From: Allorhizobium ampelinum S4
Lineage (GTDB): Bacteria; Pseudomonadota; Alphaproteobacteria; Rhizobiales; Rhizobiaceae
Reading direction: 5' to 3'
Assembly: GCF_000016285.1 (NCBI RefSeq)
Contig: NC_011981.1
Location: forward strand, 372,001-436,000
DNA: 64,000 bases
The position numbers and the translations under genes are program-made. The notes below the pieces were generated by a model that saw only the letters and a program-made list of their open reading frames with translations, made no database searches and was not told the origin of the DNA. Positions 50,937 through 59,502 of the stretch are shown here, piece after piece. The number at the start of each line of letters is the position of its first letter. The stretch's first letter is position 1.

Positions 50937-52013
50937 ATGGTGAAGCTTGGTCTTGTGGGTCTTGGAGAAGTAGCGCAGTTGATCCATCTGCCGATTTTGC
51001 AAAGACTGACCGAAATGTTCACACTTGCGGGCGCTTATGATCCGTCCCCCAGCGTGGCCCAGTCGATCTCGACACGGTGGAGCATTGAGCGCGTATTTGA
51101 CAGTGTCGATGCGATGATTGCGTCACCGGATATTGATGCAATTCTGATCATGAGCCCGGATCAATACCATGGCCGTCATGCCCGTGCGGCCCTGAAAGCT
51201 GATAAGCATGTTTTGATTGAAAAGCCCTGCTGTTTGACGATGGAAGACCTCGCTGCACTCAGTGGTGTGGTGGAGCAGACAGATCGCATTGCCATGGTTG
51301 GCTATATGCGTCGATTTGCGCCCGCCTTTCTGGAGGCGAAAAGGCGGTTGCCAGCCTTTGCCGACATTACCTACGTTCGTGTCCGGGATGTCATCTGCGA
51401 AGGCCCCTGGTATTTTCGCCAAACAGATACGGTTGTCACGCCCAAGGACGATATTCCGGCAAGCCTTATCGAGGAAAGCCGTCAGTTGCGTGGTACGATG
51501 ATGGACAGCGTGCTTGGCCCGAATGCACCCGCTGAACTTCAGACGGCGTATTCTGTGCTGACAGGGCTTTCGTCTCATTCCCTCTCGGCCATGCGGGATC
51601 TGCTGGGCAGTCCCAAGCGCGTGATTGCCGCCGAGATTAAACAGGGCGGCAGCCAGATCACGGCCCTCTTTGACTACGGTCATTTTACCGCAATTTATGA
51701 ATGCATGATTGGCGATGTGGTGCGCTTTGAAGCCGGTTTCGAGATCAACTCTCGCTACAATCGTCTGGCCTTTGAATATCCAACCCCTTACATCCGCAAT
51801 CTGCCGATGGTGCTGGATATTCAAAATTCCACCGATCACGATAACAGCCTCACCCGGCTTGGCCCCTTTCATCAAGACCCCTTTGATGTCGAGTTGCGAG
51901 CATTCCATGCGGCGGTCACGCAAGGCGGCGAGAACCGAACGCCACCATCAGAGTCCATGGCTGATCTCGATCTGTTTGCCGCTATTATCTCTGCGGCACG
52001 CAAGACGGACTGA
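50937..52013 (+). CDS. Gfo/Idh/MocA family oxidoreductase
   Basis: The 358-residue protein starts VKLGLVGLGEVAQLIHLPIL with the Rossmann GLGEVA motif. EKPCCLTMEDL carries the conserved EKP lysine that acts in hydride transfer. The substrate-binding sheet domain follows. It is divergent from the isomerase gene and belongs to the mannosidase-importer module. The intergenic 50671-50936 is AT-rich with palindrome-like runs and probably a shared regulatory region. Confidence 0.88.
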   Translation: MVKLGLVGLGEVAQLIHLPILQRLTEMFTLAGAYDPSPSVAQSISTRWSIERVFDSVDAMIASPDIDAILIMSPDQYHGRHARAALKADKHVLIEKPCCLTMEDLAALSGVVEQTDRIAMVGYMRRFAPAFLEAKRRLPAFADITYVRVRDVICEGPWYFRQTDTVVTPKDDIPASLIEESRQLRGTMMDSVLGPNAPAELQTAYSVLTGLSSHSLSAMRDLLGSPKRVIAAEIKQGGSQITALFDYGHFTAIYECMIGDVVRFEAGFEINSRYNRLAFEYPTPYIRNLPMVLDIQNSTDHDNSLTRLGPFHQDPFDVELRAFHAAVTQGGENRTPPSESMADLDLFAAIISAARKTD

Positions 52014-52177
52014 TGATTGCAACGACTGGTATCGCGGAAATCGCGGGAATGCACGGTGCCAGATCGCACATCTGTGTCAATTAAAGTTCAGTCGTCTTAT
52101 CTTTACCGTCAACTCCGGTGAATGTATTGACGGACACCAATCGCTAACGCCGGATATCTTAATCGAGCAATCATGCC

Positions 52178-52789
52178 TCAAGCGATTGAACCGAGGGCAA
52201 AAAGTCCGAACGAGATCAGTATCAGTCCAGACAAACAGGAAACCCAGCGGGCAAAACTTGGGGGAAGACGCTGTCGCGCCAATGCAATGCCGCCACTCAG
52301 TAGGAACCACCACAGCAACGAGCCAAGGAAAACGCCTGCGACCACGAAAAACGCATTTGTCGTCCCCGATGCGTCAGCAAGGCCAAGACCGGCAAAAATT
52401 GCAGCAAAGGACAGAATGGTCACAGGGTTGGTAATCGTCAGGAAAAAGGTTGCAGCGATGGTACCGAAAAGATCGCGCGCTCCGACCTTGGCCGCGTCCG
52501 CGAGAGGTTTGGGCTTCAGGCTTTTCCAGCCGAGCCACACCATGAAAAGTCCACCGATGATTTTGAGCGGCGTATCGATTGTCGCAAGGGTCGCCGCGAA
52601 AGCGGAAAAGCCAAGCGCAGCGAGACTGGCGTAGACGGCATCCGCCAGAGCAGTCCCAAAGCCGCCCGCCACCCCGGCCCAGAACCCACGTTCAAGAGTC
52701 CGGTTGATGCACAAGGCGCCGATGGGGCCGAGCGGGGCTGCGACAGCAAGGCCAAGCACAATGCTTTTCAAAATGAGTGTCAGCTCCAT
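52178..52789 (-). CDS. LysE/RhtB-family amino acid exporter
   Basis: The 203-residue membrane protein has about six hydrophobic segments and the LysE pattern VAAPLGPIGALCINRTLERGFWAGVAGGFGTALADAVYA, plus TNPVTILSFAAIFAGLG. It is five bases downstream of the Lrp gene in the same direction, so regulator and exporter are in one transcript. Confidence 0.9.
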   Translation of the reverse strand: MELTLILKSIVLGLAVAAPLGPIGALCINRTLERGFWAGVAGGFGTALADAVYASLAALGFSAFAATLATIDTPLKIIGGLFMVWLGWKSLKPKPLADAAKVGARDLFGTIAATFFLTITNPVTILSFAAIFAGLGLADASGTTNAFFVVAGVFLGSLLWWFLLSGGIALARQRLPPSFARWVSCLSGLILISFGLFALGSIA

Positions 52790-52794
52790 CAGTC

Positions 52795-53244
52795 CTAACT
52801 TCCCTTCGGCATGAATGGTCCTGGCACCACGGATGAGAGAGCAATGATTGTCTCGCTACGTGCAAGGAATCTGTTCTGTTTCATTCCCGCCAGAAAGGCT
52901 TCGATTTCCGCCAGCGACGCGACATGAACCTTCATGAGATAGGACCATTGCCCCGTCACATGGTGACATTCCGCAATAGCGGACTGGGACGCAGCATAGG
53001 TACGAAAGCTGGCCTCGTCCGCATCCGCCGCCAAGGCGATCCACACGAAGGCGATCACCGGCAAATCGAATGCGGATGGATCGGCATCAACGGTGACACG
53101 GCGGATCGCCCCACTCGCGGTCAGGCGTCTGATGCGCTCGTTCACCGCCGACGCGGAAAGCTCGACGATATTGCCAATATCGGCAAGCGAGCGGCGGGCG
53201 TCTTCGGCAAGAAGACTGACTATTTTGCGGTCTATGATATCCAT
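52795..53244 (-). CDS. Lrp/AsnC-family transcriptional regulator
   Basis: This 149-residue protein has the Lrp helix-turn-helix (DIIDRKIVSLLAEDARRSLADIGNIVELSASAVNERIRRL) and a RAM effector domain. It lies upstream of a LysE exporter in the same operon, where it probably activates export in response to an amino acid, as Lrp-LysE pairs do. Confidence 0.92.
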   Translation of the reverse strand: MDIIDRKIVSLLAEDARRSLADIGNIVELSASAVNERIRRLTASGAIRRVTVDADPSAFDLPVIAFVWIALAADADEASFRTYAASQSAIAECHHVTGQWSYLMKVHVASLAEIEAFLAGMKQNRFLARSETIIALSSVVPGPFMPKGS

Positions 53245-53399
53245 ATCCGTATAAAGCCACGTAAAATTACAAAATACAAGATATTATGTGGTGGCATTGT
53301 CGTCGCCTTATAATTTAGGGAATCTGGCGAACACAGGGGACGGCTCGTATCCGTTCAAGGCGAAGACGACTGACATCCAGGCAGATGCGGATCAGCTAT
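53245..53399. other. short gap before the IS graveyard
   Basis: No gene. AT-rich promoter-like sequence lies upstream of the Lrp gene (53245-53320, with TATAAT near 53309). The rest is non-coding sequence next to the integrase remnant. Confidence 0.4.
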
Positions 53400-53633
53400 T
53401 CATCCGACCCGGTATGCTGCTTCCCAAACCTGATTGAGGATTTTCACCACAAGCGCCGCCTTGTCCTGCCGTAGGAAGCGTGCGCAATGCTGCTGAACAA
53501 CATCCGATGTGTTCCGACTGGCATAGCTGGCCTGCTCGTAGGATCCGGTCTGTTTGAGGATAGGCGTTGCCAGAATATCCCGAAGATTGTGCGGTCCGCG
53601 TAACAGCAATCCCTTGATGGCACCGCGGCCAGC
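53400..53633 (-). pseudogene. remnant of a tyrosine recombinase (integrase) C-terminus
   Basis: On minus the frame reads GRGAIKGLLLRGPHNLRDILATPILKQTGSYEQ, then RNTSDVVQQHCARFLRQDK, then the stop at 53400. This matches the end of rhizobial site-specific integrases (HxxR box HNLRD, and a QQHYxRF motif). The catalytic Tyr position is Cys (TGC instead of TAC), and an in-frame stop precedes the fragment at 53634-53636. The N-terminal part is missing, so it is a dead relic. Confidence 0.7.
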
Positions 53634-53840
53634 TTAGCGGTTGTAGATGCCATAACGCTGGATCAGCGCCGCCAAGATTTTTTGCCCGACCAAGCAGCAT
53701 ACCGCGATGGCGATCGCAGCCTCTGTCTGTTGAGCAAAGAATGACCGGGCACGCAAACGCAGCCCAATAACGCCGTTGTATCGACCCCGCGCGGTTTCAA
53801 CCAAAGCCCGTCTGCCAGTGACTGCCTTTGAAATCGACCA
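53634..53840 (-). pseudogene. remnant of an IS5-type transposase C-terminus
   Basis: On minus the same frame before the stop at 53634 reads WSISKAVTGRRALVETARGRY, then LRARSFFAQQTEAAI. This is the typical C-terminal end of IS5-family transposases (GRRxLVETAxGRYK ... LRAR ... QQxEAAI). The DDE catalytic part is absent. It is joined in frame to the integrase relic, which suggests a fusion of debris by deletion. Confidence 0.65.
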
Positions 53841-53870
53841 TGACCGCTCAAATCTACCTGTCTGCTTACT

Positions 53871-54107
53871 TCAGACCGCATCTACCTCATGATCATCGAG
53901 GCGGCAAACTAAGCCGAAATTTTGCGACAAAGCCGCTAAAACAACAGCGCTCTGGTTTAGAGGCGCTAAAGCTTCCTCACTCGTGACGAATACTGCCCGC
54001 TTCTGCGATGCTTCATAAGCTGTTTGCAGTGATAAAAAGCGAGGGAAAGCAGATGAAACGATCCCTTCACATTCGATATGTTCGGCAATACCGCTCTCTC
54101 GTCCGGC
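53871..54107 (-). pseudogene. possible gene fragment cut by the IS3 element
   Basis: A minus-strand open frame of about 78 codons starts at the IS end and stops at 53871-53873 (for example AYEASQKRAVFVTSEEALA and NFGLVCRLDDHEVDAV). Composition is protein-like, but no family is recognised. Its missing N-terminal part is not found on the other side of the element, so this would be a truncated gene. It could also be chance. Confidence 0.3.
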
Positions 54108-54130
54108 GGGGGGGCAGATAAAAACTTGGA
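54108..54130. repeat. left terminal inverted repeat of the IS3 element
   Basis: It begins with seven G, followed by CAGATAAAAACTTGGA, and is the partner of the copy at 55693-55715. Confidence 0.8.
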
Positions 54131-54135
54131 GTGTT

Positions 54136-55674
54136 TTAAATGCTCAGGCCGAGGATTTTACGATATTCGACCGGGCTGAGCGATCCCAGCGATATCTTGA
54201 TACGCGTTTCATTGTACCATCGGATATAGGCGTCCACCTCTGCCACGAACTGTTCGATTGTGATGGCCTTCCAGTCTCGTGGATAGAAGAGCTCGGTTTT
54301 CAACCGACCGAAGAACCCTTCGCACGCGGCGTTGTCTTGCGAGCAACCCTTTCGGGACATCGAGCGAACCAGTCTTTCTTCGCTGATACGGGTTAACCAG
54401 CCGGGCCATCGATAATGGGCTCCGCGATCAGAATGGATGATTGGCCGTTCCTCGCCGTTGGCGACGGTTCCGATGGCTGCATCCAGCATGGTGTTGACGA
54501 GACCCGCATCTGGTTGCGTTCCGATCGACCAGCTGATGACCATGCCGTCAAAGCAATCGATGATAGGCGAAAGGTACACCTTGCCAGCTGGGATCTGGAA
54601 CTCAGTGATGTCTGTCAGCCACTTCACGTTCGGCGCTTTTGCATGGAAGTCGCGATTGATCAGGTTCTCGGGCGCTGGACTGATCTCTCCCAGATAGGAT
54701 CCAAACCGCCGTCGACGCGGCCTGGCAACGACCAACTGCTCCTGCTTCATCAAGCGCTGGACAACCTTTTCCGAGATTGTCACGCTCTGTCTGGCCAGCG
54801 ACGCCTGCAGTCGTCGATAACCGGAGCAACGACGGTTCGCTTCAAAGATCTCCACTAGGCTGTGGCGGACGGCGGCTTACTTGTCTGCCAGGCACATGCG
54901 GGCGCGATGGTAGAAGTAGGAGCTGCGGGCAATCCGAAGCTGGGCAAGCAGCTCTGGCAAGCGATAAACTTCCTTAAGGACGTCAATCAGTTGTGTCTTC
55001 TCCCGATTACTCAGGATCTGCAGATCGACGCCCAGGTCTTTTGTTAGGAGTTCGTTGGCCTTCTCCAGGAGATCATGCTCGCGTTGTAACTGGCGGACAT
55101 CACGCTGGAGGGCTTCAAGCTGTCGCTCGAGCTCTTCACGTTCAGGCATCTTGAGGTTGGATTTGCGGCGTTTCACGGATGAGGGAGCCTCGTGACCGAG
55201 TAGCTGATCTTTCCAGCTGTACAATGTCGGCCTTGAGACGCCCAGTCGGTCAGCGACCTGTTGAGCGCTTTCATCTCCACTGCATAATCCGATGACCCCC
55301 GCTTGCCGGACCTCCTCGCAATAGCCAGGGTGCCACGATCGACCGACCATCGATGTCCGCGCCTCCGGAAACGCCTCACCAACCCATGCGGTTAGAGTTC
55401 CTCGACCGGGGCAGCCGAGCGCCCTCATCGTCGAAGAGATGCAACGATCGTGAGTGCGGTAATGCTCAAGGGCAGCCTGCCTCTGAGCCTCGGAAAACTT
55501 TGGCGGTCGAGCTACCGCCCGAACACGCAAGTCGTGATTCTCGACGTACTCGCGGTACCAGCCCCTCAGGGCATTCTTGGTGGGATATCCCAGCTGGCGA
55601 ATGGTCGCGTTAAGTCGCTTGCCAAGTCGGATATAGAGCTCAACAGCTCGAAGTCTGTCTGCGTCGGAATACAT
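54136..55674 (-). pseudogene. IS3-family transposase split by an in-frame TAA
   Basis: The 5' part (55674-54877) encodes 265 residues: helix-turn-helix segments, a long coiled-coil (EREELERQLEALQRDVRQLQRE) and a region ending ARMCLADK. The stop TAA at 54877-54879 is followed, in the same frame, by AAVRHSL and then the 239-residue DDE part (54855-54136). That part has D in LTDITEF, D in HSDRGAHYRW and E in NAACEGFFGRLKTE. Known relatives have a single long frame with DKYA at this place, so TAA probably arose from a Tyr codon (TAC or TAT). Since the frames are the same, this is not the usual IS3 minus-1 frameshift arrangement. Confidence 0.8.
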
Positions 55675-55692
55675 GAACTACCTCCTTGGTGG

Positions 55693-55715
55693 TCCAAGTT
55701 TTCGTCCGCACCCCC
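55693..55715. repeat. right terminal inverted repeat of the IS3 element
   Basis: The plus-strand sequence TCCAAGTTTTCGTCCGCACC with CCC following is the inverse of the left repeat, with four mismatches. Confidence 0.8.
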
Positions 55716-55749
55716 TATCTTGTGCTACCGGGTCAGTTCTCAGTGAAAA

Positions 55750-57228
55750 TCAACAAACAAGCCTACCGATCTGGCTTATATCTTCTCGAAAGCGCGCGAG
55801 TTCTTCGTTTCTCTTGATCTCGTCCGGAATACGCAGCAGGTAGGACGGATGAACGGTCACGAATAGATGTCGCGTGTCGTCCATGACAATTGGACGGCTG
55901 CGGACATCCTCCAAGCGGTCCTTTCGATCCGTGAGCGAAAACAGCGCGATTGCGCCCATGGCGACAATCAGCTTTGGTTTCACCATCTCGATCTCTTGGG
56001 TGAGCCACCATCTGCATTGCTGCACCTCTGCGATATTCGGGCGCTGATGGATGCGGCGCTTTCCCCGTGGCTCATACTTGAAGTGCTTCACCGCGTTGGT
56101 GACGTAGAGCGCGCGCCGGTCCATGCCGGCCTGCGCCAGAGCCTCGTCGAACACGCGGCCCGCCGGTCCGACGAATGGCCTGCCTGCGAGATCCTCCTGG
56201 TCCCCCGGCTGCTCTCCAACGACCATGATCTTTGCATCAACAGGCCCTTCGCCGAACACGGTCTGTGTTGCCCGGCAGGAGAGATCACATCGATTGCAGC
56301 GTCGCGCTTCCTGACGCAGCGCATCTATCGTGTCCGCTTCGGCCACTGGCGCTGCCGGCACACGCGCGGCAGCGTCCTGGAGGCGATGATGGAAAGGGAG
56401 CGGCTCGCTGGCTTGTCGCTGGGCCATATCGATCAGCTTGGCTTCCGCTCCGGCAATCAGGCCGGGAATAAGCTCTGCCTCCGGCAGGTTCTTCCAATAT
56501 TTCTTCGGCATCTCCGTCATCATCATTTTCACCTTCAAGCGGGCGGGATTGAAGATGGATGCATAATATATGCGCCAGAGATCGTCGGTTTCATCGCGTA
56601 TATCAGGCTTTACTGCCGGCTCGGTCGACGTCAGAAGTGTCTGGCCATCCCAGGACGCGGACCCGCGGGGCGTCAAAATAATCCAGTCCATGTCATTGAA
56701 CCGACGTTGAAAAAACGGCGCGACACGTGCGACGATAAAGTGGTCAGGCTCAAACCAGGCGAGAAAGCGCCGCCGGACTGCAACACCGACAGGCAGTGGC
56801 ACTTCCTTGAAGCGCAGGAAGGCTGTCATCTTATGATAATCGCGCCCCACTGACTTCTGCATCCGGTACGCCAGCGCCACATCGGCATCCGTCTTCACCT
56901 CAAGAAGATGGCGTTCCTGCCTCAACCGAAAGAGAAGGCGATAAAGCAAAGCGAAGCGGCCGGGATCGGAATGACACACAACGGCTTCTGCGAGCCGAAG
57001 GAAGGTTGCCGGCACGGACATCTGCGCCGTTTCACCTGTGCGTTCTGCCGGGCTTGGCGTGCTGCCCTCTTTGGATCGGCTTGCGTCAGCACCAAACAAG
57101 CCCTGTTCATCACCGATAAGCTGCCAGTCGATTGCCTTTGGTTCGATCCCAGCCTGTAGGCACCGTCGCGCGGCCTCGCGCCATTCAGACAGATCACCGC
57201 GACCTTCGAGAAAGCAGGTCTCAGTCAT
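55750..57228 (-). CDS. udgX: UdgX-type uracil-DNA binding protein fused to an N-terminal DUF4130 domain
   Basis: The 492-residue protein has two parts. Residues 1 to about 270 are a DUF4130 (TIGR03915-like) domain (GRFALLYRLLFRLRQERHLLE, YYASIFNPARLKVKMMMTEMPKKYW). The rest is a family 4-like uracil-DNA glycosylase with a Cys-rich Fe-S set (RRCNRCDLSC), GEQPGD at 338-343, the KRRIHQRP loop at 390-397 and HPSYLLR from residue 460. The KRRIH loop with its histidine (H394) is the signature of UdgX, which links covalently to uracil in DNA. It overlaps the radical SAM gene by four bases. Shared SOS control with that gene is likely. Confidence 0.9.
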   Translation of the reverse strand: MTETCFLEGRGDLSEWREAARRCLQAGIEPKAIDWQLIGDEQGLFGADASRSKEGSTPSPAERTGETAQMSVPATFLRLAEAVVCHSDPGRFALLYRLLFRLRQERHLLEVKTDADVALAYRMQKSVGRDYHKMTAFLRFKEVPLPVGVAVRRRFLAWFEPDHFIVARVAPFFQRRFNDMDWIILTPRGSASWDGQTLLTSTEPAVKPDIRDETDDLWRIYYASIFNPARLKVKMMMTEMPKKYWKNLPEAELIPGLIAGAEAKLIDMAQRQASEPLPFHHRLQDAAARVPAAPVAEADTIDALRQEARRCNRCDLSCRATQTVFGEGPVDAKIMVVGEQPGDQEDLAGRPFVGPAGRVFDEALAQAGMDRRALYVTNAVKHFKYEPRGKRRIHQRPNIAEVQQCRWWLTQEIEMVKPKLIVAMGAIALFSLTDRKDRLEDVRSRPIVMDDTRHLFVTVHPSYLLRIPDEIKRNEELARFREDISQIGRLVC

Positions 57229-58457
57229 AATAACGATAATTGTTCGGGCTTTGGCATGAACATCGCCCGCAAGTCGGCGCGATCGATCAAGCGATGCGGC
57301 GTCCAGCCCTCAGCGGTGATGAACGGCTGGACTTTTTTGAGGGACACGCCAAGACGTCCGATATCCTCGAGCCGCAGCCGCTTGAACCGCCGTGTTGAGA
57401 GAATGGATGTGACGGTTTTTGTGCCGAAGCCAGGCACACGCAGAAGCGCTTCCTTGTCGGCGAGATTGATGTCGACTGGAAATCGATCGCGATGGCCAAG
57501 CGCCCAGGCGAGTTTCGGATCGAGGTCGAGATCGAGCATGCCGTCTGGCCGTGCCGCCGTGATCTCTGCGATGTCGAATCCGTAGAAACGGTAGAGCCAG
57601 TCTGCCTGATACAGTCGATGCTCGCGCATCAGCGGCGGCTTGATCAGCGGAAGGTTTTTTGACGAATCCGGGATCGGGCTGAAGGCGGAATAATAGACAC
57701 GCTTCAAGCCGTAACTCCCATAGAGCCTGGCACTGGTGCCAAGGATGGTCGCATCGTCGGCAGCGTCGGCGCCAACGATCATCTGTGTGCTTTGCCCGGC
57801 GGGTGCGAACCTCTTTCGCCGTTTGGTCTGTAGGGTCGGGTCGGCCATTTCTTCAATCTTCAAGCGCAAATTACCCATCGACTGGCGAATATTGTCCGGC
57901 CGCTTTTCCGGGGCGAATTTCCCGATGCCCGCGTCGGTCGGTAGTTCGATATTGATCGAAAGGCGATCAGCGTAGAGCCCGGCTTCCTCAATCAGTTGCG
58001 GCGATGCCTCGGGAATAGATTTGAGATGAATGTAGCCATGAAAATTATGTGTCGTACGCAATTCGCGGGCGATGCGGACCATCTCCTCCATTGTGTAATC
58101 GGAAGAGCGGATAATGCCAGAGGACAGAAAGAGACCCTCGATGTAATTGCGGCGATAGAATTCGAGCGTCAGCCAGATGACGTCCTCGACCGAAAACCGC
58201 GCCCGCTCAACATTGCTGGACGACCGGTTGATACAATACGCACAGTCGTAAATACAGAAATTCGTCATCAGGATTTTAAGGAGAGAGATGCATCGCCCGT
58301 CTGGCGCATAGGCATGGCAGATCCCGGAGCCCTCCGTCGATCCCAGCCCGCCGGCGGCTGCTGCGTTCCGCTTTGTCGTTCCGCTGGAGGCGCAAGACGC
58401 ATCGTATTTTGCGGCATCCGAGAGGATGGCGAGGCGTTCTTTGAGTGACTTTTTCAT
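57225..58457 (-). CDS. putative DNA modification/repair radical SAM protein (TIGR03916-like)
   Basis: ATG at 58457 gives 410 residues (MKKSLKERLAILSDAAKYDASCASSG); a longer frame would start with TTG at 58493 but would run through the SOS box. The radical SAM cysteines are C68, C72 and C75 (CIYDCAYC). A helix-hairpin-helix segment (INLADKEALLRVPGFGTKT) follows in the C-terminal third, which suggests DNA binding. Family members occur next to UdgX/DUF4130 genes in many genomes and are considered DNA repair or modification enzymes of unknown reaction. The GTTC-N7-GTTC box lies just before the start. Confidence 0.9.
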   Translation of the reverse strand: MKKSLKERLAILSDAAKYDASCASSGTTKRNAAAAGGLGSTEGSGICHAYAPDGRCISLLKILMTNFCIYDCAYCINRSSSNVERARFSVEDVIWLTLEFYRRNYIEGLFLSSGIIRSSDYTMEEMVRIARELRTTHNFHGYIHLKSIPEASPQLIEEAGLYADRLSINIELPTDAGIGKFAPEKRPDNIRQSMGNLRLKIEEMADPTLQTKRRKRFAPAGQSTQMIVGADAADDATILGTSARLYGSYGLKRVYYSAFSPIPDSSKNLPLIKPPLMREHRLYQADWLYRFYGFDIAEITAARPDGMLDLDLDPKLAWALGHRDRFPVDINLADKEALLRVPGFGTKTVTSILSTRRFKRLRLEDIGRLGVSLKKVQPFITAEGWTPHRLIDRADLRAMFMPKPEQLSLL

Positions 58458-58462
58458 AAAAT

Positions 58463-58477
58463 GTTCACTAAATGTTC
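58463..58477 (-). promoter_or_regulatory. LexA (SOS) box upstream of the radical SAM-UdgX operon
   Basis: GTTC (58463-58466), 7 bases (ACTAAAT), GTTC (58474-58477) is a perfect match to the alphaproteobacterial LexA site GTTC-N7-GTTC. It ends five bases before the ATG at 58457, overlapping where transcription or ribosome binding would begin, so bound LexA should block the operon until DNA damage. Confidence 0.75.
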
Positions 58478-58560
58478 TAATCGTATCTGTCAATATTGGC
58501 GCGGTCTACAGTTCGATCTCCTAGAGTGGGGCCTGACTCCGTCTCGGCAGGGATGATAGC

Positions 58561-58713
58561 CTGAACGCCCACTGGTTTATGAGCCTTGATGACGCAAGGG
58601 CAAAGATGGAGGATTGGCGTAGAGACTATAACGAGTTCCGGCCACACAGCGCGATCGGCAACAAGGTGCCGATTTCGCTCTTGAACGGCTCATCGGCACC
58701 CACGCCAACCTGA
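58561..58713 (+). pseudogene. remnant of an IS3-family transposase C-terminus
   Basis: The plus-strand frame reads LNAHWFMSLDDARAKMEDWR, YNEFRPHSAIGNKVPISLLN and then a stop at 58711. This is the end of an IS3-family (IS407-like) OrfB. Further on, AAAATCGGGGTGCACGTCA (58750-58768) looks like the terminal repeat of that element. The rest of the element is missing. Confidence 0.75.
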
Positions 58714-58775
58714 GCCTTAACCCCGGAAAATTCCAGCTCCCGCTGGCCCAAAATCGGGGTGCACGTCACTGCGTC

Positions 58776-59300
58776 CGCATCTTTGCCAACGAGATCCGTC
58801 GTCGGTCATCCGGTCGGCTTGGGGAAAAGTGGCATCTCGATGAAGCCGTTGTTTCAATCCGCGGCAAGAAGCATTGGCTGTGGCGTGCTGTGGATCAGGA
58901 CGGTTTCGTGTTGGACGTTCTCGTGCAAAGCCGCCGAAATGCCAAGGCGGCCAGGCATCTGATGCGCCAACTGTTGAAGGGCCAGGGTCGCGCGCCGCGG
59001 GTGATGATTACAGACAAGCTGCGATCATACGGCGCAGCCAAGTGGGAGCTCACGCCCGGTGTCGAGCATCGCTCCCACAAAGGGTTGAGCAATCGGGCGG
59101 AGAATTTTCACCAGCCAGTCCGGCGACGAGAGCGGATCATGAAGCGCTTCAAGTCACAGCGACATCTACAACGATTTGTCTCTATCCACGATCCGATCGC
59201 CAACCTGTTTCACATCCCGCGCAACGACATAACCTCCGGCCATCATCGCGAACTGCGCGCGGAGGCGATGAGCCTGTGGGCGAAGATTGCCCGAGCATGA
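58776..59300 (+). pseudogene. 5'-truncated IS6-family transposase
   Basis: The frame reads EIRRRSSGRLGEKWHLDEAVV and then an intact DDE segment with VDQDGFVLDVLVQSRRNAKAA, VMITDKLRSYGAAK, and RAENFHQPVRRRERIMKRFKS. This is most of the catalytic half of an IS6/IS26-type transposase, ending with a stop at 59298-59300. The N-terminal helix-turn-helix (about 60-70 residues) is missing, and the gene is joined to the IS3 end at 58768, so it is inactive. Confidence 0.8.
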
Positions 59301-59361
59301 GAAATATCTGCGGACAGCGTCTTTCGCTGGCCCTGCGTCCATTAAGTTTACGATGCCATGC

Positions 59362-59502
59362 CAGCGTTTCGTCTCAACCCACGGCCAGATTGCCAATCTT
59401 TTCCATCTTCATCGACAACACCTGACCGCCGCCGATCATCGCCAACTCCGCGCCCACGCCAGCACCACCTGGCGTGAGATCGCCTTGTCAATCAAAGCGT
59501 GA
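59362..59502 (+). pseudogene. second IS6-type transposase C-terminal remnant
   Basis: The plus-strand frame reads QRFVSTHGQIANLFHLHRQH then LRAHASTTWREIALSIKA. It parallels the end of the preceding transposase (QRFVSIHDPIANLFHIPRND). It is a separate, more diverged copy of the same C-terminal segment, showing repeated insertion at this locus. Confidence 0.6.

Larger units (their letters stand above)
54108..55715 (-). mobile_element. IS3-family insertion sequence, 1608 bp
   Basis: Terminal inverted repeats of 23 bp, at 54108-54130 and 55693-55715, match in 19 of 23 positions. The inside encodes an IS3-type DDE transposase on the minus strand. No direct target duplication is visible: GGC precedes the left end and TAT follows the right end. 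This suggests recombination or deletion after insertion. The transposase is interrupted by an in-frame stop (see that entry). Confidence 0.85.

Noticed and set aside
54855..54900. programmed minus-1 frameshift in the IS3 transposase
   Set aside because: The two parts are in the same reading frame, separated by TAA; a nonsense mutation explains this more simply.
55867..56853. 328-codon plus-strand open frame
   Set aside because: It lies antisense to the UdgX fusion and has no family features.
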